Shown in pieces: positions 43,331-52,001 of a DNA stretch of 64,000 bases. A model generated the notes under the pieces. It was not told the DNA's origin, searched no databases, and saw only the letters and a program-made list of their open reading frames with translations. The stretch spans positions 124,001-188,000 of the forward strand of contig NZ_CAQI01000029.1 in assembly GCF_001046895.1 (NCBI RefSeq), written 5' to 3'. The translations under genes and the position numbers were made by a program. This DNA comes from Pseudarthrobacter siccitolerans. GTDB lineage: Bacteria > Actinomycetota > Actinomycetes > Actinomycetales > Micrococcaceae. How positions within the stretch are numbered: position 1 is the first letter of the stretch; each line of letters opens with the position of its first letter.

Positions 43331-44014
43331 ATGCCTGCGTCTTCGTGGAACAGCCGCGCGTACTCGTTCTTTGACACGCTCCTCTGGATCGCCTGCCTGA
43401 ACCTGCTGTGGCTGACCTTCACTGTGCTGGGCCTCGGCGTCTTTGGGGCCGGCCCGGCCACCGCTGCCGCCCAGATCCTGGTGCGCAAGAGGGCTGCCGG
43501 CGAAGCGGCCCGGCTCCTGCCTGGTTTCGCCCGTGAATTTGTCCGGAACTTTGTCCGCGGCAACGCACTTGCGCTGCCGGTGATTGGCGTGGCAGTGGCC
43601 CTCACCATGAACTGGAACCGCTTCTCACAGGGCGGTGATCTTCCGTCCCAGCTGGGCGCAGCCGCCACGTTCGTTGGGGCCATTTTCCTGGCGGGCGTTG
43701 TCTGCTACCTGTTTCCGATGTATGCGCGGTATGAGCTGCCCCTGGCGCAGTACTTCCTGATGTCATCGCGGTTCGCCGTGCGGCACCTGGCAGGGACAGT
43801 CATCCTGCTTTTTGTATCCGCCGCCGTGGTCTACGCCAGTGGCGCAGTCCCCGGCCTGATCCCGTTTTTCAGCGTGGGAGCCTGGCTGTTCCTGACCGGA
43901 TGGCTGTGCGACCGCTACTTCACGGCCAACGATGAGTCCATGGCCGCTCTTGCCGAACAACAGCAGGCTCCTGCCGCCGGCCCGGCGCATCGCCAGGCAC
44001 TCCCGGCCCGATGA
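43331..44014 (+). CDS. YesL-like DUF624 membrane protein
   Basis: 227 residues, about five membrane segments. N-terminal AYSFFDTLLWIACLNLLWLT, then VFGAGPATAAAQILVRKRAAG and FAREFVRNFVRGNALAL agree well with YesL/DUF624 proteins. In Bacillus yesL neighbours the yes/yte genes for rhamnogalacturonan use, and here it opens a cluster of the same type. Function unknown; a role in transporter assembly or sensing has been suggested only by neighbourhood. ATG 43331 follows GAAGGGAG at good spacing. Confidence 0.82.
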   Translation: MPASSWNSRAYSFFDTLLWIACLNLLWLTFTVLGLGVFGAGPATAAAQILVRKRAAGEAARLLPGFAREFVRNFVRGNALALPVIGVAVALTMNWNRFSQGGDLPSQLGAAATFVGAIFLAGVVCYLFPMYARYELPLAQYFLMSSRFAVRHLAGTVILLFVSAAVVYASGAVPGLIPFFSVGAWLFLTGWLCDRYFTANDESMAALAEQQQAPAAGPAHRQALPAR

Positions 44015-44128
44015 ATCCGGCGCTGGGCGCGCCCGCTCGACCATAACGAAGACCGACTTCCTGTTACCTGGCTGAATGCTGCCCGGTGACGGCAAAACCA
44101 AACCCCAAAGAAGTGGAAAAGGAACATC

Positions 44129-45658
44129 ATGATCCGCAGAAAAATTTCCCTGGCCGCCGCCGTCGTTACCGCCACGGCACTCACCCTGACGGCCTGCGGC
44201 GGGGGTGAAACGCAGTCCGCCGACATTTCCACGGTGAACGTGATGGCTCCCTTCCTCGAGGCCCAGCCGCCGTCGGCAGACGGTGCCGTGCAGAAGAAGC
44301 TCGAGGAGCTGACAGGCAAGGACGTCAATATCACGTGGGCTCCCAACGCCTCCTACGAGGACAAGACCAACATCACCCTCGCCTCCTCTGAGATCCCGCA
44401 CGTGATGGTCATCCAGGGCAAGACCCCCGGATTCGTCAAGAACGCTGAAGCCGGCGCTTTCTGGGACCTGACGGACAAGCTGGATGACTACCCGAACCTG
44501 AAGACCACCTTCCCGGACATCCAGCAGAACGCCAGCATCAACGGCAAGGTGTACGGCGTCTTCCGCGGACGTGCCCCCATGCGCGCCGCCGTCATGTTCC
44601 GCCAGGACTGGCTGGACAAGCTGGGCCTCCAGCCGCCCAAGACCACCGAGGACCTGTACAAGGTGGCCAAGGCCTTCACCGAGCAGGACCCCGACGGCAA
44701 CGGCCAGGACGATACCTGGGGCATCACCATCCCCAAGTGGGGCGCGCTGGGCACCAACAGCCCGTATGACCTGATCGAGGAGTGGTACGGCGCAGGCAAC
44801 CGCTGGACCGAGAAGGACGGGAAACTTGTCCCGAGCTTTGAGACCGAGGAATTCCTCGAAGCCAACCGGTTCGTGAAGAAGATGGTGGACGAGAAGCTCA
44901 TCAATCCGGACTTTGCCACCTTCGACCCCACCAAGTGGAACGAGCCGTTCTTCAACGGCAAGGGCGGCATCATTGTGGACGTCGACTCGCGCGTCAGCGT
45001 CCTCATCAACCTGTTCAAGCAGGCGGACCCCAACAACTTCCAGAACAAGGTGGGCTTCGTGGGCAACCTCGAAGGCCCCGACGGCGAACTCCACGCCCAC
45101 CCCACCGACGGCTACTCCGGCTTCCTGGCCATCCCCAAGTCCAGTGTCCGCACGGAAGCTGAACTGAAGACCGTGCTGGAATTCCTGAACACCATGAACG
45201 GCAAGGACGTGGCCGTGCTGCTCAACAACGGCATCGAAGGCGTGAACTTCACGGTGGAGGACGGCAAGGCTGCCACCATCAAGCCCGAGACCGAGGAAGG
45301 CAAGGCGGTCACCACGGACATCAAGAGCTACGCGCAGCTGGGCATGAACGTCGCCGGCAACACCTTCTACCCGGTCAAGCAGCCCACCGAGTATGAACAG
45401 CAGGTCTTCGACAAGCGCACCGAAGTGATGGCGGAGGACCTCAAGAGCGCGGTCTACAACCCCGCCGCCCCCTACGTCTCTGCCACGTACGTGGCCAAGG
45501 GCGCCCAGTTGGACAACATCGTGGCCGATGCCCGGATCAAATACCTTGCCGGCCAGATCGATGAGCAGGGCCTGAAGGACGCCATCAAGCTGTGGAACAC
45601 CAGCGGCGGGGACAAGGTCAAGGAAGAGATCAACAAGCTCTGGCAGGACACCAAGTAG
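44129..45658 (+). CDS. LplA/YtcQ-type solute-binding lipoprotein
   Basis: 509 residues, larger than the other binding proteins in the window and of a different subfamily. Signal MIRRKISLAAAVV with lipobox LTAC (Cys23). Body contains YGVFRGRAPMRAAVMFRQDW, DPDGNGQDDTWGIT (a Ca-loop-like sequence common in LplA/YtcQ) and DGYSGFLAIPKSS. This family binds pectic or rhamnogalacturonan oligosaccharides in Bacillus. AAAAGGA precedes the ATG. Its stop is immediately followed by the permease ATG. Confidence 0.93.
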   Translation: MIRRKISLAAAVVTATALTLTACGGGETQSADISTVNVMAPFLEAQPPSADGAVQKKLEELTGKDVNITWAPNASYEDKTNITLASSEIPHVMVIQGKTPGFVKNAEAGAFWDLTDKLDDYPNLKTTFPDIQQNASINGKVYGVFRGRAPMRAAVMFRQDWLDKLGLQPPKTTEDLYKVAKAFTEQDPDGNGQDDTWGITIPKWGALGTNSPYDLIEEWYGAGNRWTEKDGKLVPSFETEEFLEANRFVKKMVDEKLINPDFATFDPTKWNEPFFNGKGGIIVDVDSRVSVLINLFKQADPNNFQNKVGFVGNLEGPDGELHAHPTDGYSGFLAIPKSSVRTEAELKTVLEFLNTMNGKDVAVLLNNGIEGVNFTVEDGKAATIKPETEEGKAVTTDIKSYAQLGMNVAGNTFYPVKQPTEYEQQVFDKRTEVMAEDLKSAVYNPAAPYVSATYVAKGAQLDNIVADARIKYLAGQIDEQGLKDAIKLWNTSGGDKVKEEINKLWQDTK

Positions 45659-46630
45659 ATGGCAGCCCCTGTCATTGACACCCAGGCCGGGGAGCGGGCG
45701 CAGTCCGTGCCCGCTCCCCGGAAGCGGGGCAGCTTCTCCGTCCACTTCGCGCACTACAAGTGGCTCTACCTGTTGCTGCTTCCCGGCGTGCTGTACTTCG
45801 CTGTCTTCCGGTACGGGCCCATGTACGGGGTCAGCATCGCGTTCAAGGACTACGTTCCGTTCCTGGGTGTCAACGGCAGCCCGTGGGTGGGGTTCCAGCA
45901 CTTCCAGGACTTCTTCGCCAATCCTGACTTCCCGCGGCTGCTGGGCAACACGCTGATCCTGGCGTTCCTGAACCTGGGGATAGCCTTTCCGCTGACCATC
46001 GTCCTGGCGCTGCTGCTGAACGAGGTGCGCCTGAGCATCCTCAAGCGCACGGTCCAGACCCTTGTGTACATCCCGCACTTTTTGTCCTGGACCATCGTGG
46101 CGTCCCTGAGCTTCCTGCTGTTCGCCCTGGACTTCGGCCCGCTGTTCCTGTTCCTGAACAACGTAATGGGCACCAACATCGATTTCCTGTCCGACCCCGC
46201 CTGGTTCAGGCCGCTGATTGTGCTGCAGGAAATCTGGAAGAACACCGGCTGGGGCACCATCATCTTCCTGGCCGCCCTGGCCACCGTGGACCAGGACCAG
46301 TACGAGGCGGCCATCATCGACGGGGCCGGCCGGTTCCGCCGGGTCTGGCACATCACCCTGCCGGGCATCCGCTCCACCATCATCGTGATGCTGATCCTGG
46401 CCATCGGGCAGATGCTGAACACCGGGTTCGAACAGATCTACCTGATGACCAACGCCCTGAACCGCAGTGTGGCTGATGTATTCGATACCTACGTCTACTT
46501 CGTGGGCATCACGCAGGGCGCCTATAGCTACTCCACCGCCGTGGGGCTCTTCAAATCCCTGGTGGGCATCGTGCTGATCTTCGGCACCAACGCCCTGGCC
46601 AAACGCTTCAACCAGAGCGGACTGTTCTAG
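45659..46630 (+). CDS. LplB/YteP-type ABC transporter permease
   Basis: 323 residues. Begins with a hydrophilic tail, then YKWLYLLLLPGVLYFAVFRYGPMYGVSIAFKDY, as is characteristic of LplB-type permeases (the fragment FRYGPMYGVSIAFKDY is nearly diagnostic). EAA loop QYEAAIIDGAGRFRRVWHIT. ATG directly abuts the stop codon of the binding-protein gene; coupled translation is likely. Transports unsaturated rhamnogalacturonan oligosaccharides in the Bacillus counterpart; cargo here is inferred. Confidence 0.93.
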   Translation: MAAPVIDTQAGERAQSVPAPRKRGSFSVHFAHYKWLYLLLLPGVLYFAVFRYGPMYGVSIAFKDYVPFLGVNGSPWVGFQHFQDFFANPDFPRLLGNTLILAFLNLGIAFPLTIVLALLLNEVRLSILKRTVQTLVYIPHFLSWTIVASLSFLLFALDFGPLFLFLNNVMGTNIDFLSDPAWFRPLIVLQEIWKNTGWGTIIFLAALATVDQDQYEAAIIDGAGRFRRVWHITLPGIRSTIIVMLILAIGQMLNTGFEQIYLMTNALNRSVADVFDTYVYFVGITQGAYSYSTAVGLFKSLVGIVLIFGTNALAKRFNQSGLF

Positions 46631-46632
46631 CC

Positions 46633-47505
46633 ATGAAAATCCACAACACCACCGGCGGGCGGATCTTCGATGCCGTCAACTACGTCTTCCTGTCCCTGAT
46701 CGGCATCATCACCCTGCTGCCGTTCATCTACGTGATCGCAGGGTCCTTCGCCAACGAAGCGGAAATCACCCGGCGCGCGTTCTTCGTCTGGCCCGAGCAG
46801 CTCACCCTGGGCTCGTACGAATACATCTTCTCCACGCCCGCGTTCATCCGGGCGCTGGTCACCACCATCCTGGTCACCGCCGTCGGCACCCTGGTCCAGC
46901 TCGCATTCACCGTGACCATGGCCTACCCGCTGGCCAAAAAGACCCTGCGCGGACGCAAGGTGATCCTGTCGCTGGTGGTCTTCGCGATGGTCTTCTCCGG
47001 CGGCATGATCCCCACCTTCCTGCTGGTCAAGGACCTGGGCCTGCTGAACTCCTACTGGGCCCTGATCCTGCCGGCGGCGATCAACCCGTTCAGCCTGATC
47101 ATCATCAAGAACTTCTTCCAGGAACTCCCCGCTGAGCTGGAGGAATCGGCCAAGATGGACGGGGCCACCGAGATCGGGATCCTCTGGCGGATCCTGCTCC
47201 CGCTGTCCAAACCCGTGCTGGCCACCTTTGCACTGTTCTACGCCGTGGGCATCTGGAACGACTTCATGTCACCCCTGCTCTACCTCAGCGACAACTCCAA
47301 GTGGACCCTTCAGATGTACTTGCGCCAGGTCACGGCCGCATCAGATCTCCTGGGCACGGGCAACGTGGACCCCACCTACATCCCGCCGGAACAGGGCATC
47401 AAGTTCGCCGTCATTGTGGTGGCCACCCTGCCCATCCTCATCTTCTACCCGTTCCTGCAGAAGCACTTCGCCAAGGGCATGCTCATCGGCTCCGTCAAGG
47501 GCTGA
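46633..47505 (+). CDS. LplC/YtcP-type ABC transporter permease
   Basis: 290 residues. Starts GRIFDAVNYVFLSLIGIITLLPFIYVIAGS, typical of LplC/YtcP. Coupling loop ELEESAKMDGATEIGILWRI has Ser in place of the usual first Ala of the EAA motif, common in this subgroup. Ends QKHFAKGMLIGSVKG. Two bases separate it from the preceding stop. The importer again lacks its own ATPase, as do all importers in the window. Confidence 0.93.
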   Translation: MKIHNTTGGRIFDAVNYVFLSLIGIITLLPFIYVIAGSFANEAEITRRAFFVWPEQLTLGSYEYIFSTPAFIRALVTTILVTAVGTLVQLAFTVTMAYPLAKKTLRGRKVILSLVVFAMVFSGGMIPTFLLVKDLGLLNSYWALILPAAINPFSLIIIKNFFQELPAELEESAKMDGATEIGILWRILLPLSKPVLATFALFYAVGIWNDFMSPLLYLSDNSKWTLQMYLRQVTAASDLLGTGNVDPTYIPPEQGIKFAVIVVATLPILIFYPFLQKHFAKGMLIGSVKG

Positions 47506-47526
47506 CCCGCCAACAGAAAGCACAGC

Positions 47527-48225
47527 ATGAAAATCCTGCTCGCCGGAGACTCCACAGTCGCCAACTGCCCCACGTACGAGTACCCCATGAGCGGCTGGGG
47601 AGCCCAGCTCGCCCCGCACGTCTGCACGCAAGCCACCGTGCACAACTTCGCCAAGGGCGGGGCCAGCACGGAGTCGTTCCGGGATGAGGGTTTGTGGGAC
47701 AGTCTGCTGGCCGAGGCGGGCGGCGGCGACCTGGTGCTGATCCAGTTCGGCCACAACGACCAGAAGAAGCCCCACCTCGCGGCGCGGACCGGCTATGCCG
47801 CCAACCTGCGCACCATGGTGGCCCAGGTCCGGGCCCTGGGCGGGCTGCCTGTCCTGTGCACCTCCGTGGAGCGGCGGCACTTCCTGGCCCGGCCGTCGTC
47901 GGACGCTGCCCTGGAGGCGAGCCTGGAGGATTATCCGGAAGTGGTCCGTGAGATCGGCCTGGAGCTGGGCGTGCCGGTCATCGACCTGAACGCCTGGACC
48001 CGCGGGCTCTACCTGCGGCTGGGACGGGACGGTTCGAAGGCCCTCTTCTGCCATTTCGAACCCGGGACGCATGCCTACTGGCCGGACGGCCTGACTGACA
48101 ACACACACTTCTCACAGCAGGGCGCCGCCCTGGTGGCGGGGCAAGTGGCAGCCGAGCTTCAGCTGCTGGGGCTGCTGCCGGGGGACCTGGCACAGTTGTC
48201 CGGTACGACGGCGGGCCGCGGCTGA
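47527..48225 (+). CDS. SGNH-family rhamnogalacturonan acetylesterase-like enzyme
   Basis: 232 residues, CE12-like. Block I GDSTVANCPTYEYPMSGWG (catalytic Ser in GDS), block II Gly in NFAKGGASTESF, block III LIQFGHNDQKKP (Asn), and block V DNTHFSQQGA (Asp and His). No signal peptide, so it would deacetylate imported oligosaccharides; Bacillus RhgT/YesY are comparable. Twenty-one bases after the permease gene with GAAAGCACAGC before ATG. In this setting, removal of acetyl groups from galacturonate residues of RG-I is the most likely task. Confidence 0.88.
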   Translation: MKILLAGDSTVANCPTYEYPMSGWGAQLAPHVCTQATVHNFAKGGASTESFRDEGLWDSLLAEAGGGDLVLIQFGHNDQKKPHLAARTGYAANLRTMVAQVRALGGLPVLCTSVERRHFLARPSSDAALEASLEDYPEVVREIGLELGVPVIDLNAWTRGLYLRLGRDGSKALFCHFEPGTHAYWPDGLTDNTHFSQQGAALVAGQVAAELQLLGLLPGDLAQLSGTTAGRG

Positions 48226-48897
48226 GTGGGGGCCGCGGACATGGGAACGAAGGTGCTTTACCGCAACGCGCTCAGTGGTCCGGATGACGTCGCGGACTGG
48301 GTGGCCGAAGGGCCGCTGAATGTCGGCAGCCACGGGCAGGCCCTTGAGTTGTCCGGCTCACTGGACGCCGAGGAATTCGGGGACCACGCGCACTGGACAT
48401 TCTGGTGCCCGCTGGATTTCCAGGACGGGATCCGGATCAGCTGGGAGTTCCTGCCGCTTGAGGAACCCGGGCTGGCCATGCTGTTCTTCGCAGCCAACGG
48501 ACACGGCGGGCAGGGCCTGTTTTCCCCCGCGCTCACACCCCGGACCGGCTACTACCCGCAGTACCACTCCGGTGATATTGATGCCCTCCACGTGTCCTAT
48601 TTCCGGCACAAATACGAGTCCGAGCGGGCCTTCCGGACCTGCAACCTGCGCAAGAGCGCCGGCTTTGAGCTGGTGGCACAGGGCGCGGACCCGCTGCCGC
48701 CGGCGGGGGACGCTGTGGACTTTTACCGGCTGGAAGTGGTGAAGGACGGGCCGCGGGTGGCGTTCTCCATCAATGGACTGCCGCTCTTCGACTGGCAGGA
48801 CCCCTCGGACAAGGTGCTCGGCGGTGGCTACGTGGGATTCCGGCAGATGGCTCCGCTGCGTGCGGCCTACCGGAATCTCGTGGTTGAAGAAATCTAG
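48226..48897 (+). CDS. DUF1961 (YesU-like) protein
   Basis: 223 residues, soluble, predicted concanavalin-like beta-sandwich. Recognised segments: HWTFWCPLDFQDGIRISWEF, TGYYPQYHSGDIDALHVSYF, CNLRKSAGFELVAQG and VGFRQMAPLRAAYRNLVV. Bacillus YesU sits in the rhamnogalacturonan locus and belongs to this family; activity is not firmly established. GTG directly after the previous stop, or ATG at 48241, are both possible starts. Its presence beside YesL, LplABC and the acetylesterase supports the pectin assignment of the cluster. Confidence 0.8.
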   Translation: MGAADMGTKVLYRNALSGPDDVADWVAEGPLNVGSHGQALELSGSLDAEEFGDHAHWTFWCPLDFQDGIRISWEFLPLEEPGLAMLFFAANGHGGQGLFSPALTPRTGYYPQYHSGDIDALHVSYFRHKYESERAFRTCNLRKSAGFELVAQGADPLPPAGDAVDFYRLEVVKDGPRVAFSINGLPLFDWQDPSDKVLGGGYVGFRQMAPLRAAYRNLVVEEI

Positions 48898-48922
48898 CCC
48901 TCTTGACGGGGTACGGGCTGGA

Positions 48923-49132
48923 TCAGGCAATCGCCTCCAGGGACAATTCCTCCACAGCTTCCTGAAGCGCTCCCATGTCGAACCACGCCGCTGGCAGCAC
49001 ATCGTGGATAAATGCGTCAAAGTCAAAGGGATGGCAGTGCCCGCCGTGGTTCCAGTAAAGAACCCAGAGATCGATCAGGCCAAGATCCTTCCGCTGCAGC
49101 AAAACTCTGGCTGTGTGCCGAAGGTCGTCCAT
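48923..49132 (-). CDS. Small conserved-looking hypothetical protein
   Basis: 69 residues: MDDLRHTARVLLQRKDLGLI, then LWVLYWNHGGHCHPFDFDAF, and an acidic C-terminus. The pattern of an amphipathic helix, LWVLYWNxGG and FDAFIHD is one I associate with small actinobacterial proteins of unknown function. AAGGA before ATG 49132 supports the start, but a longer form beginning at an upstream GTG (about 30 bases earlier) is possible. Convergent with the pectin operon. No function assigned. Confidence 0.6.
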   Translation of the reverse strand: MDDLRHTARVLLQRKDLGLIDLWVLYWNHGGHCHPFDFDAFIHDVLPAAWFDMGALQEAVEELSLEAIA

Positions 49133-49208
49133 AACCAATCCTTGCTTCTGCTCCCCGCGGCCCACAAGAGCAGTGGCACGGTTTGCCGCAAGAGAATATG
49201 CCCGCGGG

Positions 49209-49829
49209 TTACCGGCCCGGGGCCGGGGGCGCAGCGGGTGCCGCCATACCGGCGATAATCCGCCCCAGCTGGCGTGCACTGTCCTCGGTACTGCCGCCGG
49301 CGCCCACCACGGTGAAGTCCGGATACCAGGGCAGTGCGGCGTACCCCTTGCGGAATTTCTCAAGATCTTCGAGGGTCTCCTGGTCCTCGCCCCGCACCAT
49401 GATCCGTTCGTGCGCCACTTTCGCCGGAACATCGAAGTAGACCACGGCCTGCGCCTGCGGCAACAGCCTCAACAGCGCCGACAGCAACCGGCGCCGGCGG
49501 ATCCCGCGGGCTTTCCGCAGCGCAAGCTGGCAGTACAGGTGCCGGTCCATCACCACTACGCCGTCGAAACGCGCTGCCCGCAGATGGTTGAGCAGGACAT
49601 TGAACACCCGGACCGCGGTCTCCAGGACATCCGCAACCTGGACCGGCAAGGCCACATTAAAGCGCTGCGCCAGGGCCGAGATGGTTTTCCGCCCGGAGAA
49701 GTTGCCCAGGACCAGCACCGGGATGTCCGGCAGCAGCGCTTCCACTTCCCTGGCTGCAGTGGACTTGCCGGCGCCGTCGATCCCCAGCAGGACAATGAGG
49801 GCCGGTACCGGGCTGCCGTGATGTGTCAT
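49209..49829 (-). CDS. P-loop nucleoside/nucleotide kinase-like protein (thymidylate kinase fold)
   Basis: 206 residues. Walker A GIDGAGKSTAAREVEALL near the N-terminus, MDRHLYCQLALRKARG in the position of the DRY/DRX motif of thymidylate kinases, and a putative lid with LRKARGIRRRRLL. C-terminal AVVYFDVPAKVAHERIMVRG resembles the adenine-binding RxxxR region of the same fold. It is too diverged to be called the housekeeping tmk. No link to sugar metabolism is evident. ATG 49829. Confidence 0.75.
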   Translation of the reverse strand: MTHHGSPVPALIVLLGIDGAGKSTAAREVEALLPDIPVLVLGNFSGRKTISALAQRFNVALPVQVADVLETAVRVFNVLLNHLRAARFDGVVVMDRHLYCQLALRKARGIRRRRLLSALLRLLPQAQAVVYFDVPAKVAHERIMVRGEDQETLEDLEKFRKGYAALPWYPDFTVVGAGGSTEDSARQLGRIIAGMAAPAAPPAPGR

Positions 49830-49982
49830 GTTCCCTTCTTATCCTGCGGCCCTGTGGCTTCGGTCCATGAAGCCTGGGAACGGGCTGGAAGAGTGCTTGG
49901 AACGCGGTATGCGTCTAAGTTGGCCCCGGGGTGGCAAAGTAGGGGCAGAATGGGGGAGTCTGCACAGGGAGGGGAGCAGGGC

Positions 49983-50363
49983 ATGGAGCCTGTAGTGGTT
50001 GATGGCGGTAAGGGCACCTTGGAGTTGCGTTCCGACGGCGTGATCCACCTTATCTGGGAACCTAAAGTCCGCATTGAGCAACACGATGCCCAGGCGGCCA
50101 TGGCTGCTGTTAACCAAATAGCGGGGGACAGGACGTACCCCATGCTGGTGGACATGGCCACCACCGAGTCGGTCACCAGGGCGGCACGTTCGGTGTTTTC
50201 CATCCCCTGTGCTGCGAACCGGATCGCCCTCCTGGGTGCCAGTCCCGTGGACCGGATCCTGGCGAACTTCTTCCTCGGCGTGCACATCCCGCCCTGCCCC
50301 ACCCGGTTCTTCACGTCCAGGACCGAGTCGATGCAGTGGCTGCAGCAGCAGGAGAACGGGTAA
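49983..50363 (+). CDS. Small STAS-like/DUF7793-type protein
   Basis: 126 residues, soluble. GGKGTLELRSDGVIHLIWEP followed by QAAMAAVNQIAGDRTYPMLV, VTRAARSVFSI and PTRFFTSRTESMQWLQQ matches the actinobacterial family of SpoIIAA/STAS-like proteins found in Arthrobacter. Role unknown. GGGGAG upstream of ATG 49983 gives the best start; an in-frame ATG at 49950 would add eleven residues. It ends 13 bases before the convergent LacI gene. Confidence 0.68.
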   Translation: MEPVVVDGGKGTLELRSDGVIHLIWEPKVRIEQHDAQAAMAAVNQIAGDRTYPMLVDMATTESVTRAARSVFSIPCAANRIALLGASPVDRILANFFLGVHIPPCPTRFFTSRTESMQWLQQQENG

Positions 50364-50376
50364 GCGCCTGCCCGTG

Positions 50377-51399
50377 TCAGCCCGCGGACGGGGTGCCAGT
50401 GCTTTGCCGGACCACCAGTTCCGGAGTGAAGATCACTGCCCGGTGCCGTGGATTCCGGGCCTCAACCTCTTCGGCCAGGAGCTCGATGGCTGTCCGGCCC
50501 AGGGCTTCCGTTGGCTGCCGGATGGAGGACAACGGCACCACGGCGGAGACGGCGAAGTCGATGTCGTCATAGCCGATCAAGGCAATATCCTCCGGAATCC
50601 TGAGGGTGTGTGTCATGGTCAACGACTGCATGATCCCCAGTGCCAAGAGGTCGTTCGCGCAGAAGATCCCGTCCGGCAGGTCTTTGCGGTCCCGTTCCAC
50701 CAACGTGTTGCCAACGCTGCGGCCGGCCAGGACCGTCATGCCCTCGGACGCCAGCACTTCCAGGGTGGCGTCCGGCTCTTCCTTAACCGCCCGACGGGCG
50801 CCCTGCAGGCGGTCCGCCACCTGGCGGATGGAGGTGGAGCCGCCCACAAACGCGAGCCGACGGCGGCCGGTGTCCAGCAGGTGCCGGGCAGCAAGGTACC
50901 CGCCGGCGTCGTCATCAACTGCCACTGAGCTGAACTTTTCCTCGTCCGCCAGCCGGTCCACCAGGACGGTGGGCACGCCGCGCTCGCGGAGGAGGTCCAG
51001 GCGCTCGGTCACGTCGCCCACGGGAGAGATGAGCAGGCCCTGGACGCGCTGCTCCTGGAACAGGTCGATGTAGTTGGCCTCGCGGCCTGCGTCGTGGCCG
51101 CTGTCGCCCAGCAGCACGGCGCTGCCCTGGAGGGCGGCCGCATCCTCCGCGGCCCGCACCACTGAGGTGAAGAAGGGGTTGCCCACGTCCAGGACGATCA
51201 GCCCGATGGTGCGGCTGTGGCCTGCGCGCAGCTGGCGGGCAGCGTCGTTGCGGACGAAGCCGAGCTCGTCGATGGCGCGGAGTACCCGTTCCTTGGTCCG
51301 CTGCGAGACCCTGTCCGGGTAGTTCAGCACATTCGAAACAGTGCCCACCGCCACGCTGGCATGGTTGGCGACGTCCTTGATGCTGGCTGTGCGGTTCAT
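50377..51399 (-). CDS. LacI-family repressor of the rhamnose operon
   Basis: 340 residues. HTH: ASIKDVANHASVAVGTVSNV, hinge VRNDAARQLRAGHSRTIGL; effector domain with FFTSVVRAAEDAAALQGSAV, ANDLLALGIMQSL and IALIGYDDIDFAVSAVVPLS. ATG 51399 starts the HTH directly. It diverges from the rhamnose genes, and the shared region contains an inverted pair of ACGATTCAAAG motifs overlapping a good promoter. The same motif occurs at 33 and 43 kb. Name RhaR is used for such LacI regulators in comparative studies of actinobacterial rhamnose genes, but RhaR also names an unrelated AraC protein in E. coli, so no symbol is given. Confidence 0.88.
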   Translation of the reverse strand: MNRTASIKDVANHASVAVGTVSNVLNYPDRVSQRTKERVLRAIDELGFVRNDAARQLRAGHSRTIGLIVLDVGNPFFTSVVRAAEDAAALQGSAVLLGDSGHDAGREANYIDLFQEQRVQGLLISPVGDVTERLDLLRERGVPTVLVDRLADEEKFSSVAVDDDAGGYLAARHLLDTGRRRLAFVGGSTSIRQVADRLQGARRAVKEEPDATLEVLASEGMTVLAGRSVGNTLVERDRKDLPDGIFCANDLLALGIMQSLTMTHTLRIPEDIALIGYDDIDFAVSAVVPLSSIRQPTEALGRTAIELLAEEVEARNPRHRAVIFTPELVVRQSTGTPSAG

Positions 51400-51468
51400 G
51401 ATTCTCCGTGCTGATGGGCCCCATGCCTGGGCATCGCCGGTGCTGCCAAGAAGAGGGCTCCGGAATGC

Positions 51469-51525
51469 TTGACACCTACTTACGTTCAAGAGTACTTTGA
51501 ATCGTAACAATGAAACGATTCAAAG
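51469..51525. promoter_or_regulatory. Rhamnose promoter and overlapping operator pair
   Basis: TTGACA (51469-51474), 18-base spacer, TACTTT (51493-51498) as promoter toward the rhamnose genes. CTTTGAATCGT (51495-51505) and ACGATTCAAAG (51515-51525) are exact reverse complements; each half extends to a TGWWACGATTCAAAG unit. Binding here would cover the -10 element. Confidence 0.75.
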
Positions 51526-51550
51526 ATGCGCGAGTTCAGGAGAGTTCCAA

Positions 51551-51898
51551 ATGAGGGTGTGCTTCCGTTCGTCGGTCCAACCGGCGCTGATGGCCGAGTA
51601 CCGCCGCCGCCACGCCGCGGTATGGCCGGAAATGCTCCAGGCCCTGAAGGACGCCGGCTGGAACAACTACTCCCTCTTCCTTGCGGAGGACGGACTCTTG
51701 ATCGGCTACCTGGAGTGCGACGATTTCGACGCAGCGAGGGCAAGGATGGCCCTTGCTGACGTGAACGCGCGCTGGCAGGCGGAAATGGCCACACTTTTCG
51801 AGAACACGGACCAGGCGCCCGATGAGGGGTTCCAGGTCCTGGAGGAAGTCTTCAACCTCGACAGCCAGCTGGCAGCGGCAGAGTCCTCCGCCGGTTGA
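51551..51898 (+). CDS. rhaM: L-rhamnose mutarotase
   Basis: Interconverts alpha- and beta-L-rhamnose; small dimeric ferredoxin-like fold. 115 residues, slightly above the usual 104. Seen: MRVCFRSSVQPALMAEYRRR followed by HAAVWPEM (catalytic His), AGWNNYSLFLAEDGLLIGYL and a C-terminal Trp/Met region MATLFE. GGAGAG at good spacing before ATG 51551; an in-frame start 54 bases earlier overlaps the operator and is unlikely. First gene of the rhamnose operon. Confidence 0.9.
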   Translation: MRVCFRSSVQPALMAEYRRRHAAVWPEMLQALKDAGWNNYSLFLAEDGLLIGYLECDDFDAARARMALADVNARWQAEMATLFENTDQAPDEGFQVLEEVFNLDSQLAAAESSAG

Positions 51899-52001
51899 CA
51901 CTGGCAACCACAAAAAGACACCAGGCGCTCCAGCAGCGGGGCCGTCCCATAACTGCCAGACCACCAAGACCACACACCAAGACACCGGAAAGAACCACAT
52001 C

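Noticed and set aside
43763..46351. An 862-codon open frame on the minus strand opposite the LplA and LplB genes
   Set aside because: Low-complexity Val/Gly/Asp-rich translation with no motif; shadow of coding sequence on the other strand.
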